A DNA stretch of 7,723 bases, taken from positions 1 through 7,723 of the forward strand of contig JAEUJR010000358.1 of the NCBI GenBank assembly GCA_016793585.1, read 5' to 3'. Under the pieces are notes generated by a model, which had not been told where the DNA came from, ran no database searches, and saw only the letters and a program-made list of their open reading frames with translations. The stretch comes from Archangium sp. (GTDB lineage Bacteria > Myxococcota > Myxococcia > Myxococcales > Myxococcaceae). This document shows, piece by piece, positions 1-6,682 of the stretch. The translations under genes and the position numbers were made by a program. Numbering within the stretch: position 1 is the stretch's first letter; every line of letters begins with the position of its first letter.

Positions 1-109
1 CGCCGAACGTCTTGGCGCGCCACACTTCGGCCATACCGCCGATGTTGATGCGGTCGAGCAGCAGGTACTTCCCGAACGGAATCGGCTGGCGTTTCGGAGC
101 GGTAGTCAC
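1..109 (-). CDS. Serine/threonine protein kinase, N-terminal fragment (runs off left edge)
   Basis: Only the first 36 codons are present. They start at a GTG (107-109) preceded by AAGGA at a short spacing. The translation begins MTTAPKRQPIPFGKY and continues with LLLDRINIGGMAEVWRAKTFG, which matches the first beta strands and glycine-rich ATP-binding loop of bacterial Hanks-type kinases (usual form 'lGxGGMAeVyrA'). The first loop glycine is Asn here, a tolerated variation in the family. The kinase would phosphorylate Ser/Thr on unknown partners. Catalytic motifs (VAIK lysine, HRD, DFG) lie outside the window, so activity cannot be judged. It has the same orientation as the ABC permease gene and lies 122 bp downstream of it, so it could be a separate unit or a distal part of the same transcript. 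No ATG lies in frame just upstream, which supports the GTG start. Confidence 0.85.
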   Translation of the reverse strand, partial: MTTAPKRQPIPFGKYLLLDRINIGGMAEVWRAKTFG

Positions 110-231
110 GGAGTCCTTCGACGTCGATGCACGCTGAAAACCTGGCGAGCGTACCCGACCGATTCCAGAACCGTGCAACGAACCGCATCACCCATTTTTC
201 CGATGTGGGAGCGGGTGTGGAGAAGGACGCC
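110..231 (-). other. Intergenic spacer between permease and kinase, possible weak promoter
   Basis: This 122-bp gap holds no gene. On the minus strand a TTGCAC (173-178) and a TACGCT (148-153) lie 19 bp apart, a poor sigma-70-like pair. Between them is an imperfect palindrome (160-173, arms of 6 with one mismatch around a 2-base centre), placed where an operator might sit. I see no convincing intrinsic terminator after the permease: only a short CACCC/GGGTG pairing with a large loop and no T run. Promoter function is a weak inference. Confidence 0.25.
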
Positions 232-1509
232 TCAGCCGGCCAACACCCGAACGGGGTCGGTTCGGGAGGCGTGGCGTGCAGGCAGAAAAGCCCCGGCGAC
301 GGCAGCCAGCGCCCCGAGCACGACGCCGCCGCCCATCAGCCAGAGCGGGCGCTCGAACCAGGTCTCGGGCTTGAAGGGGAACTCGGGCACGAAGCGCACC
401 GCCGCCACGTCGAGGCCGTACCCGGCGAGCAACGCCAGCGCGGTTCCGATGAGTCCACCGAGCAGGCCGAGCAACAGCGCCTCGGCCAGCACGAGCCGGA
501 AGAGCGCCGACCGGCTGGCACCGACGGCGCGCATCACACCGAGCTCTTTTTCTCTCGCGCGCACCGACGCCGAGAACGCATGCGCGATGTTGAAGGCCGC
601 GAGCAGACAGATGAGCACCGACAGCAGCGCGAGGCTCGAGGTGCTGATGGCCACGGCGGCTCCGGCGTTCTCGGCCATTCGGCGATCCTGATCGTCGACG
701 CGCAGTCCCATCGCCTTCACGGCGGCGACGAGCTGCGGCACCTGCGAGGGGTCGGTGGCGGCGAGGGTGACGGCAGTGAAGGTCTTCGCGTCTTTGTTGG
801 CGGCGGCGTTGAGCCGGCGCGCCACGTCGAGGGGAATGGTGATGCCGGCGAGCATCGCGCGGTCCGAGACCCCGACGAGCTGGGCCTGAGAGGGAATGGC
901 CGACTCGTTCGGGTTCGTGCTGGTCACGAACGAGCGGTTGAAATCGACGGGGAAGATGAAGCCCGCGAGCATCTGCCCCGAGAGCTGCGGCAGCGAGCGC
1001 TGGGGCGCGAAGCTCTTGTTGTAGATCTCGAGCAGCCGCGTCGACGCGATGGCGGGAATCGGTTTGTCAGGGCCTGGGTCGGCGAAGTCTCCGAGCATGA
1101 GGTCGCCCTTCACGAAGTCGGGCTCGACGCCGACGGCGAGAATCTCGAGGCCCATGTGCAGCGGGCGGCCGAAGAAGTCTCCGCGGTAGATGGTGACCGC
1201 TGGGGCTCGCACGTTCATCTTCTTGTAGGCGCGCTTCACGCCCGGCAGCGCCTCGAGCCGCGCGACCGTGGGCTCGTCCAGTGTGCCGCCTCCGAGCAGG
1301 CCGAACGAGAGCTGCGCAGGCACGACCTCGACGAGGCTGGTGTCGACGGGGAAGACTTTCTCGCGAACGATTCGGCCGACGCCGAGGCCGAGTGAGACGA
1401 AGAAGACGAGCGAGGCGACACCGATGGCGAGGCCGAACGTCGACGAGATCGCGCTGCGGCGGTCGCGTGAGAGCGACAACTTCACGAGCGGCCAGAGCGA
1501 GCCGCTCAT
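232..1509 (-). CDS. FtsX/MacB/LolC-type ABC transporter permease
   Basis: This is a 425-residue membrane subunit of the type VII (MacB/LolCDE/FtsX) ABC family, whose members move or signal in the periplasm rather than import solutes. One TM helix lies near residues 22-43. A periplasmic domain of about 240 residues follows, then three C-terminal helices at about 285-310, 334-366 and 389-411, the standard four-TM plan. The family motif REKELGVMRAVGASRSALF (319-337) and the terminal PARHASRTDPVRVLAG are clear FtsX-domain hallmarks. I choose the ATG at 1507-1509 because it overlaps the stop of the repeat ORF in an ATGA and has GGCGGTG five bases upstream. An in-frame ATG at 1536 would add nine residues (MDACFGGVP). 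The partner ATPase is the gene at 1718-2380. The substrate cannot be told from sequence; lipoproteins, lipids, peptides or pure mechanotransmission are all possible. Confidence 0.95.
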   Translation of the reverse strand: MSGSLWPLVKLSLSRDRRSAISSTFGLAIGVASLVFFVSLGLGVGRIVREKVFPVDTSLVEVVPAQLSFGLLGGGTLDEPTVARLEALPGVKRAYKKMNVRAPAVTIYRGDFFGRPLHMGLEILAVGVEPDFVKGDLMLGDFADPGPDKPIPAIASTRLLEIYNKSFAPQRSLPQLSGQMLAGFIFPVDFNRSFVTSTNPNESAIPSQAQLVGVSDRAMLAGITIPLDVARRLNAAANKDAKTFTAVTLAATDPSQVPQLVAAVKAMGLRVDDQDRRMAENAGAAVAISTSSLALLSVLICLLAAFNIAHAFSASVRAREKELGVMRAVGASRSALFRLVLAEALLLGLLGGLIGTALALLAGYGLDVAAVRFVPEFPFKPETWFERPLWLMGGGVVLGALAAVAGAFLPARHASRTDPVRVLAG

Positions 1510-1721
1510 GGGCACACCGCCGAAGCAGGCATCCATCGATTCGCCGCGCGCGTGACAGCGTGGAACGGAGCGCCGTCGTGAAGCGCAGCCCCGTCGCGCA
1601 ACGCAGCGCCGTCGTAAAGCGCAGCGCCGTCGTGAAGCGCAGCGCCGTCGTGGAACGCTGCGCCGTCGTGGAACGCAGCCCCGTCGCGCAACGCAGCTCC
1701 GTCTTGGAACGCCGCGGTCAT
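1506..1721 (-). CDS. Small repeat protein (nine hexapeptide units), coupled to ATPase and permease
   Basis: This is a 71-residue ORF of unknown function. It opens MTAAFQ and continues through eight DG-A-A-[LF]-[HRY] hexapeptides (the last reads DGAPFH), then a short tail AVTRAANRWMPASAVCP. There is no signal peptide or TM segment. The ATG (1719-1721) overlaps the TGA of the ATPase as ATGA, with GAAGGG (1731-1736) nine bases upstream. Its TGA (1506-1508) overlaps the permease ATG in a second ATGA. Third-position changes in the Gly (GGA/GGG/GGC) and second-Ala (GCT/GCA) codons are silent in this frame, while the Asp codon never changes; this mildly favours translation. Against it, an 18-bp repeat without stops is open in several frames whether or not it is translated. 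It may instead be a translated spacer that carries ribosomes from ATPase to permease. No known family recognised. Confidence 0.55.
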   Translation of the reverse strand: MTAAFQDGAALRDGAAFHDGAAFHDGAALHDGAALYDGAALRDGAALHDGAPFHAVTRAANRWMPASAVCP

Positions 1722-1722
1722 G
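1561..1722. repeat. 18-bp minisatellite, nine tandem units
   Basis: Nine contiguous 18-bp units begin at 1561, 1579, 1597, 1615, 1633, 1651, 1669, 1687 and 1705. The plus-strand consensus is TGAAGCGCAGCGCCGTCG. Differences fall mainly in the first six bases of each unit (TGGAAC, TGAAGC, CGCAAC, TAAAGC). The last unit is degenerate where it meets the end of the ATPase gene. The period is a multiple of three, so changes in copy number would preserve the reading frame and alter the length of the encoded hexapeptide array rather than switch expression off. There are no spacers, so it is not a CRISPR array. Confidence 0.97.
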
Positions 1723-2380
1723 ACAGCACGCCCTTCGACAGCGTCAGCACCCGGCTCGCGGCACCACGAAGCCGGTCCTCGTGTGTGACCGCGACGATGG
1801 TGAGCCCCGAGGCGTTGAGCTGCTTGAACAACGCGACCACACCGTCGGCCGTCTCGGCATCGAGATTTCCCGTCGGCTCGTCACACAGCAGCACCTTCGG
1901 AGACGAGAACAATGCCCGCGCGATGGCGACCCGTTGCCGTTCTCCACCCGAGAGCTGCCCGGGGCTGCGCGCCGCATGACTCGTCAACCCGACGCGCTCG
2001 AGCGCTGCCTTCGCGCGCCCTTCGAGATCGTTCACGGGCGTCGCCGAGAAGCGCGCCGGCAACAGCACGTTCTCGAGCGCCGACACGCCCGACATCAGGT
2101 GAAACGACTGAAAGACGAAGCCCACCGTCTCGTTGCGAAAGCGGCTGAGCGCGGCGTCTGGCAGCCCGTCGAGCCGCGTGCCCGCGACCGTCACCTGCCC
2201 GCGAAAGCCGGTGTCGAGCCCGCCCAGCACGTGCAGCAGCGTCGACTTGCCGCTGCCCGAGCGCCCGACGATTGCGACGAACTCGCCCTGCGCCACCGAG
2301 AGCGAGACGCCGTCGAGCACCTTGAGCCGGCCCTTCGCGCCGTCGTCGTACTCACGGCTGATGTCCTTCGCTTCGATCAC
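1718..2380 (-). CDS. LolD/MacB-type ABC transporter ATP-binding protein
   Basis: This is a complete 220-residue nucleotide-binding subunit, the usual length for LolD-type proteins, acting at the cytoplasmic face with the downstream FtsX-type permease. Walker A is GRSGSGKST (39-47, catalytic-site Lys45). The Q-loop is Gln91 in FVFQSFHLM. The signature is LSGGERQR (143-150), Walker B is VLLCDEP (163-169, Asp167/Glu168), a D-loop region GNLDAET follows, and the H-loop is His200. All catalytic residues are intact. The FQSFHLM and DEPTGNLD segments are typical of the MacB/LolD/FtsE group rather than of importers. The start is GTG (2378-2380), three bases after the stop of the lipoprotein gene, with a GAAGGTG Shine-Dalgarno sequence inside the end of that gene. 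The stop overlaps the ATG of the repeat ORF in ATGA. Confidence 0.97.
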   Translation of the reverse strand: MIEAKDISREYDDGAKGRLKVLDGVSLSVAQGEFVAIVGRSGSGKSTLLHVLGGLDTGFRGQVTVAGTRLDGLPDAALSRFRNETVGFVFQSFHLMSGVSALENVLLPARFSATPVNDLEGRAKAALERVGLTSHAARSPGQLSGGERQRVAIARALFSSPKVLLCDEPTGNLDAETADGVVALFKQLNASGLTIVAVTHEDRLRGAASRVLTLSKGVLS

Positions 2381-2383
2381 GGC

Positions 2384-3964
2384 TCACTGCACCTTCGCGG
2401 TGGGCGCGGCGATCGCGAGCGACAGCTTCACCGTCGTCAGCACCTTGCCGTCTTTCGCGCCAACGGTGACTGAGAGGCCCTTCAGATCGTCGGTCGCGTC
2501 GAGCCAGCGCACGGTCGTCGGCTTGAGGGCGAACCCGCCCAGGCCCCACGCGCTCTCGGGCAACCCACGCACCGAGTTGGCGAGCTTCGTGAAGTCGACC
2601 GACATCGAGAACGCGTCGGCGCTCGCAGCCGCAGGCTTCGGCGCCGCCTCCGACGCCAGCACCGCATCGAGTCTCTGCACCGGTGACGCGAACGCCACGA
2701 GCGCTCCCTTCGGCGCGAAGTGAACGCCCTGCCCCTGCGCCCACGTCGTGAAGAACAGGTCTTTGCCTTCGCGCTGTTGCTTCTCGAGCTTCGCCCCGAA
2801 CCGCGGCGCCACTTCGGCCACCTTCGTGAGCGTGGGCATGATGACGTCACCCGACGTCACCGGCGCGACGCCCGACAGATGCGCGTACGAGAACGGGTTC
2901 GTCTGCCGAATGTCGAACGACGGCACGCCACGATCCATCGGCGGGCGATCGGCGAGCGAGAGCGAGAACACGCTGCCCGGCTGCAGTCGATCGAGCACCT
3001 CGGTCTTCAGGTCGAACCCGCCGGCCTCGAAGGCACGCGCGAGGTTCGGCCCGATGAGCTGTCGGGAGATGACGCCGAGGCCCTTCGCATCACCGGTGTA
3101 CCGAGCCGTCAGGAACGCGTCGGCCGGCAGCACGCCCGAGAAGTCCTGCGCGCTCTGCGGCGTGAGCGCGGCGAGCAACTCTGGCTTGTCCTTCCACTGC
3201 CCCGAGATGCGCGCCTCGAGCGCGGTGTTCGACAGCGACACCGTGACGAACGCGTTGAGCAGCGGCATCGAGTGGAGCACCGGGCTGCCACTGCCGAGCC
3301 ACGCGTAGAGATCGTGCGAACCCGCCGTCTTCAGCGCCTCGGCGAGCTGCTCGTCCTTCGAGAGGCGATCGGTCTCTCCCAACGAAGCGGCCTGCCCGAG
3401 CTTGGGAATCATGGTGTCGCGGCCGACGAAGGCCCACCCGTTCGCGATGGCGTAGCCGAGGCGAGCAGGCTGCCCCTGCTGCGTCGAGAACGTCTTCACG
3501 GTGATGTCGCCCTGCTTCTGCTCGGCACCGGCGCCGGCTCCAAACCGGTTCACCGAGATGCCCTCGAGGCGCGCGTTCAGCGCCGACGCATCCTTCACCG
3601 GCAGCACCAGGTACACGTCACCGGTCAGCAGCACGGCAGCGCCCATCGCGCGGGAAGGGTCGAGCCCGACCTTCTCCATCTCGGCGGGGCTGCGCACGTC
3701 GACCCCGAGCTGACGAACGACCTCGTCGGCAAAGGCCTTCGCGCTGGCGAACCCCTGCAGTGGCGCCACGAAGCCCGCGACTTTCACCTGCTCGAGCAGC
3801 GTCAGCTTCGCGCCCGAGTCCTTCAGCGAGGGCACCACCACGACGGCGATCGCCCCTCGCGGCAGCACCTGCTCGATGCCACCCTTCGCCGCTTCGGGCT
3901 TCTTGCCGCACTTCGAGCAGCCCGCGAGCGCGAGCAGCACCAGCACCAACACCCGCCTCGTCAT
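2384..3964 (-). CDS. Predicted large lipoprotein, DUF3352-like
   Basis: This is a 526-residue exported lipoprotein. The N-terminus MTRRVLVLVLLALAGC has a positive start, a hydrophobic core and a lipobox (LAGC), with Cys16 as the predicted lipidated residue. Ser at +2 gives no Asp-type inner-membrane retention signal. The mature protein looks like two related halves. Each opens with a 'VLP-x-x-A' strand followed by a variable, Gly-containing stretch (near residues 33-52 and 278-296), as in DUF3352-type proteins of two repeated alpha/beta modules; the family link is by eye only. No catalytic motif is evident. The ATG overlaps the preceding TGA in ATGA and has GAAGGTG five bases upstream. Its position just before the ABC ATPase suggests a periplasmic partner of that transporter, either as cargo receptor or as sensor, but this is inference from context. 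Confidence 0.9.
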   Translation of the reverse strand: MTRRVLVLVLLALAGCSKCGKKPEAAKGGIEQVLPRGAIAVVVVPSLKDSGAKLTLLEQVKVAGFVAPLQGFASAKAFADEVVRQLGVDVRSPAEMEKVGLDPSRAMGAAVLLTGDVYLVLPVKDASALNARLEGISVNRFGAGAGAEQKQGDITVKTFSTQQGQPARLGYAIANGWAFVGRDTMIPKLGQAASLGETDRLSKDEQLAEALKTAGSHDLYAWLGSGSPVLHSMPLLNAFVTVSLSNTALEARISGQWKDKPELLAALTPQSAQDFSGVLPADAFLTARYTGDAKGLGVISRQLIGPNLARAFEAGGFDLKTEVLDRLQPGSVFSLSLADRPPMDRGVPSFDIRQTNPFSYAHLSGVAPVTSGDVIMPTLTKVAEVAPRFGAKLEKQQREGKDLFFTTWAQGQGVHFAPKGALVAFASPVQRLDAVLASEAAPKPAAASADAFSMSVDFTKLANSVRGLPESAWGLGGFALKPTTVRWLDATDDLKGLSVTVGAKDGKVLTTVKLSLAIAAPTAKVQ

Positions 3965-4782
3965 GAGCGCACCTTCACGGCCTGCGAACCGGGCGTCGAC
4001 GAGAGCTCTTCGGTGACGACCATGAACGACTCCATGTCGCGCACGGTCTCTTCGGTGGCGGCCACCTCGGCCGAGAGCGCGTCGAGCTGCCGCGTCACGG
4101 TCTGCGGGTCTCTGATGGCGATGGACTGTTCTTGGGTCAGGCGCAAGAGGTCCTCGATGCTCGCGAGTTGGTGGCTCACCACTTCCCGGCTCTCTTCGGC
4201 CTGGACGAAGCGGGCCAACCGTTTCTTCAGGATGTCGACGCGCCGGCTCTTCACCTCTTTGAGCCGCTCGTTCTTCTCGGTCTCCACCTCGGCCACCAGC
4301 TCGTGGAGTTCGCGCTCGACGGCCTGACGGTCGGCGGCATTCAAGAACCTGCGATAGCTGTTGAGCGTCGTGACGAGCCGCAGAAACGACGTCAGCAACG
4401 TGTCGAGGCGCTGCTCGCTCGAGGCCTGCAGCACGCCGCCGCCGGGCAGCTTGCCGTACTCGTCGAGAATGCGCTGTTTGAGCGCGCGCAGCTGCTCGTA
4501 GTGCTCGCGTTGGCTGGGCGCGAGCTCGGCCAGCAACGCCTGCTCCTCTTCGGGGCTCGCCACCTCGGCCGACGTCTGCGCTTCGGAGTTCGCGCGCACG
4601 GCACGGCGAAACGACGGCATCGTCGAGAGGAACGCGAGGTACGCCGCCGACGCACCACCCGCCGCGGCGAGCGGCACCCAGTCACCCATGATGAGCGACG
4701 CGACACCGCCCGCGGCGAGCGCGAACAGGTTGGCCGGCATCAACAGCGCGGCCCTCAGGTAGTTGGGAGATCGTTTGCTCAC
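3961..4782 (-). CDS. Two-TM membrane protein with long coiled-coil C-terminal domain
   Basis: This is a 273-residue protein of no family I can name. Two closely spaced hydrophobic helices lie near residues 11-31 and 36-54. Positive residues in the first ten positions and after the second helix (SFRRAVRAN) favour both ends being cytoplasmic. From about residue 75 onward the protein is charged and helical, with Glu/Lys/Arg-rich heptad-like stretches (for example about 80-110, 153-215 and 227-260), consistent with coiled coil. Architecture and position suggest a membrane adaptor that could bind PspA or another coiled-coil partner at the inner face. The start is GTG (4780-4782), inside a GTGA overlap with the stop of the binding-protein gene. 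No strong Shine-Dalgarno is visible, so translation probably depends on coupling. The stop is in an ATGA overlap with the lipoprotein gene. Confidence 0.88.
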   Translation of the reverse strand: MSKRSPNYLRAALLMPANLFALAAGGVASLIMGDWVPLAAAGGASAAYLAFLSTMPSFRRAVRANSEAQTSAEVASPEEEQALLAELAPSQREHYEQLRALKQRILDEYGKLPGGGVLQASSEQRLDTLLTSFLRLVTTLNSYRRFLNAADRQAVERELHELVAEVETEKNERLKEVKSRRVDILKKRLARFVQAEESREVVSHQLASIEDLLRLTQEQSIAIRDPQTVTRQLDALSAEVAATEETVRDMESFMVVTEELSSTPGSQAVKVRS

Positions 4783-5918
4783 GGGCGCTGAGTCGCCGAA
4801 ACGTACTTCAGCGCTCCGAGGTCCGCAGTCTCTTCGGCGCTTGGCGCACTGCCCGGCCCGGTGAGCTTCTGCGAGAGAGACACGGCCGACTGGTAGAGCT
4901 CGGCGTACGTGACCGGCGCTTCACCCGAGAGCCCGAAGAAGGCCAGGTTCTCGCGCATGGTGGCCGGGGGCGCCGCGAGAATGGCCTCGGTCGGGTCGCC
5001 GAGCTCGGGCGCGAACGTGCCCAGCACCCGCGCCGCCTCTTCGGGCCCCTTCACCACCTGCGCGCTCGCGTCGAGGGAGCCCCGAATCAACCGGCGCACG
5101 GCGTCGGGGTAGCGCGCCGAGAACTCACCGCGCGCGACCAGCACCGTCGCCAGCAGGTGCGGCGCGTCGGCCGTCGTCGACACGAGCGAACCGCCCAGCT
5201 CTCGAACCATCGGGTGCACGTCTCCCACGAACCCCGCGACGACGTCGGCCTTCCCCTCCTGCAGCGCTGCACCTGCCTGAAGCGACGACTCGAGCGGCAC
5301 CCACGTCACGTCTCGCATCGACAGACCAGCGCGCGAGAGCACCCAGAGCGTGAAGTAGTGCGCCGGGCTGCGCGGCTCGGTAGCGACGCGTTTGCCCGCC
5401 AGCTGCGCGGGCGCGAGCGACCCGCTGCGTGTGCCCAGCACGTCTTGCCCTCGGCTGCGGCCCAGCAACATCACCGTGCGCGGCGCGGCGTCGCGCAGCG
5501 GCGTCGACGACATGCCGAGCGTCGAGACCGAGAGCGCCGCGAGATCGACGCCTCCGTTGTCGGCCCCTTTGACGAGCGCGCGGCGGAGCGCGTCCTCCGA
5601 CTCGAAGCGCACCACCTTCACGTCGAGCGCATAGGCCGAGCGGAAGAGCCCCGGCCTGGCTTCGTCTCCGGCCGCCCAGACCAGCGGCGCGACCGTTCCA
5701 CGAGGCACCACGCCAACCAGCACCGGTCGCGTGGGAATCGAAGCGACGTCGTCGACCGGAGCCGTGACGCCTGCGGGAAAATCTCCGGCCGTCAGCTTCG
5801 GCGCGCGGCCCTGCACGCGGTCTCGAAGGCGGTCGACATAACCGAGCCTCAGCGCCAGCAGCGCGCCGGCACCGAGGCTCAGGAAGAGAAGCGTGGCGAT
5901 GAAGCGACGGCCGCGCAT
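4779..5918 (-). CDS. Membrane-anchored SsuA/TauA/NMT1-like substrate-binding protein
   Basis: This is a 379-residue protein. A basic start (MRGRR) and hydrophobic stretch (about 6-28) lead into charged sequence with no lipobox Cys and no clear cleavage site, so it is probably tethered by an uncleaved signal anchor. Residues about 65-350 read as a type 2 periplasmic binding fold of the nitrate/sulfonate/taurine group. The strand [18 protein letters not shown] (66-83), the pattern [12 protein letters not shown] (124-135), [26 protein letters not shown], and GKADVVAGF (222-230) correspond to the first strand, ligand-loop, hinge and second-lobe motifs of that fold. Such proteins normally feed a SsuBC-type importer, but none is in the window. 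The ABC permease in this cluster is of FtsX type, which does not use these receptors. It may sense a small ligand or bind an envelope component. It starts with ATG 7 bp after the pspA stop. Confidence 0.88.
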   Translation of the reverse strand: MRGRRFIATLLFLSLGAGALLALRLGYVDRLRDRVQGRAPKLTAGDFPAGVTAPVDDVASIPTRPVLVGVVPRGTVAPLVWAAGDEARPGLFRSAYALDVKVVRFESEDALRRALVKGADNGGVDLAALSVSTLGMSSTPLRDAAPRTVMLLGRSRGQDVLGTRSGSLAPAQLAGKRVATEPRSPAHYFTLWVLSRAGLSMRDVTWVPLESSLQAGAALQEGKADVVAGFVGDVHPMVRELGGSLVSTTADAPHLLATVLVARGEFSARYPDAVRRLIRGSLDASAQVVKGPEEAARVLGTFAPELGDPTEAILAAPPATMRENLAFFGLSGEAPVTYAELYQSAVSLSQKLTGPGSAPSAEETADLGALKYVSATQRP

Positions 5919-5925
5919 GGGCCCG

Positions 5926-6660
5926 TCACTTCACCTCGACCTTCTTGCCGATGGTCTTCTCACCCGTCGCCGACACGTCGGACACGGGGGCGGGGCTGTC
6001 GAGCCCCATCTCCATCTTGAACTGCTTCACGAGCTCGGCGGCCTGCAGCTGTTCGGCCTCTTCTTCGATCTTGATGCGCTCGTGATCGACCGACTCGAGC
6101 GCCATCTGCATGCGCGCCTCGTTGACGGCGGTCTGCTCCTCGACCTTGCGGAGCATCTCGTCGTGCGTCGCGTCGATGCCGGCGACCTCGAACGACTCCA
6201 TGGCGTCGGCGACCTTCGACTGCCACTTGGCGCGGCGCGCGTCGCGAATGGCAGCCATCGCCTCGGCGGTCTTCTTGTCCTTCTCGCGCATGAACGCCTT
6301 CTTCACGTTCAAGGCCTTGTCGTAGGCGGCGCGGGCGGTCTGGAGCTGCGCGTCGTTGCGGGCCAGCGCGCTCTTCTCCATCTGCAGGCGCGTGGCGTAC
6401 TGCGCGGCGAGATCGTCACGACCGCCCGAGATGGCCGCCTTCACCTTCGCGGTGAGATCGCCGACCTCGGTCTTGTACTTGGCGTTCTCCTTCTCGAGCA
6501 GCGTCACGTTCGCCCGCACCATGGCGATCGACTCGTTCATCTTGGGCACCTGGTCGTTCAGGTCCCTGATGTTCTGCTCGAGGATCAGCTCTGGGTCTTC
6601 GATGGTGCTGACGAAGAACCCGACGAAGCTGCGCATCGCCCGCTTGAAGCGTTGCCACAT
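5926..6660 (-). CDS. pspA: PspA/IM30 (ESCRT-III-like) family protein
   Basis: This is a 244-residue protein, slightly longer than the usual 220-230 of PspA. It starts [22 protein letters not shown], a basic amphipathic first helix of the kind that inserts in stressed membrane, followed by the family's conserved EDPE (21-24) and [15 protein letters not shown]. The rest, to about residue 218, is nearly all charged helix with heptad character, as in the PspA/Vipp1 hairpin of coiled coils. A short Ser/Pro/Lys-rich tail (about 220-244) is extra. The family coats the inner face of the cytoplasmic membrane and preserves its integrity under stress. I place the start at ATG 6658-6660 with AGGGAGA (6671-6677) ten bases upstream; longer readings into 6930 overlap the preceding gene and have no family match. 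It is first in a seven-cistron operon. PspF, PspB and PspC are not seen nearby. Confidence 0.96.
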   Translation of the reverse strand: MWQRFKRAMRSFVGFFVSTIEDPELILEQNIRDLNDQVPKMNESIAMVRANVTLLEKENAKYKTEVGDLTAKVKAAISGGRDDLAAQYATRLQMEKSALARNDAQLQTARAAYDKALNVKKAFMREKDKKTAEAMAAIRDARRAKWQSKVADAMESFEVAGIDATHDEMLRKVEEQTAVNEARMQMALESVDHERIKIEEEAEQLQAAELVKQFKMEMGLDSPAPVSDVSATGEKTIGKKVEVK

Positions 6661-6670
6661 GATGGCTCGA

Positions 6671-6677
6671 TCTCCCT
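6671..6677 (-). promoter_or_regulatory. Shine-Dalgarno of pspA
   Basis: AGGGAGA on the minus strand lies ten bases before the ATG at 6658-6660. It decides the PspA start, since the alternative upstream starts would place the N-terminus inside the intergenic region and the preceding gene. It begins only five bases after the 8-bp hairpin at 6683-6705, so that hairpin could affect ribosome access. Confidence 0.6.
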
Positions 6678-6682
6678 GATCT

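Noticed and set aside
148..178. Sigma-70-like promoter for the kinase
   Set aside because: The TTGCAC and TACGCT hexamers are 19 bp apart and the -10 match is weak. I noted it under the intergenic entry but do not claim a promoter.
127..1395. Long plus-strand open frame (422 codons) opposite the permease gene
   Set aside because: It is antisense to a gene with clear FtsX motifs. Its translation is Arg/Glu/His/Gly-rich low-complexity sequence typical of the shadow of a GC-rich gene, with no recognisable domain.
1561..1722. CRISPR array
   Set aside because: The 18-bp units are directly contiguous with no spacers, and there are no cas genes.
2720..4327. Long plus-strand open frame (535 codons) opposite the lipoprotein and coiled-coil genes
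   Set aside because: It spans two well-supported minus-strand genes and has a composition skewed to Arg, Glu and His. It lacks a domain or a credible ribosome-binding context.
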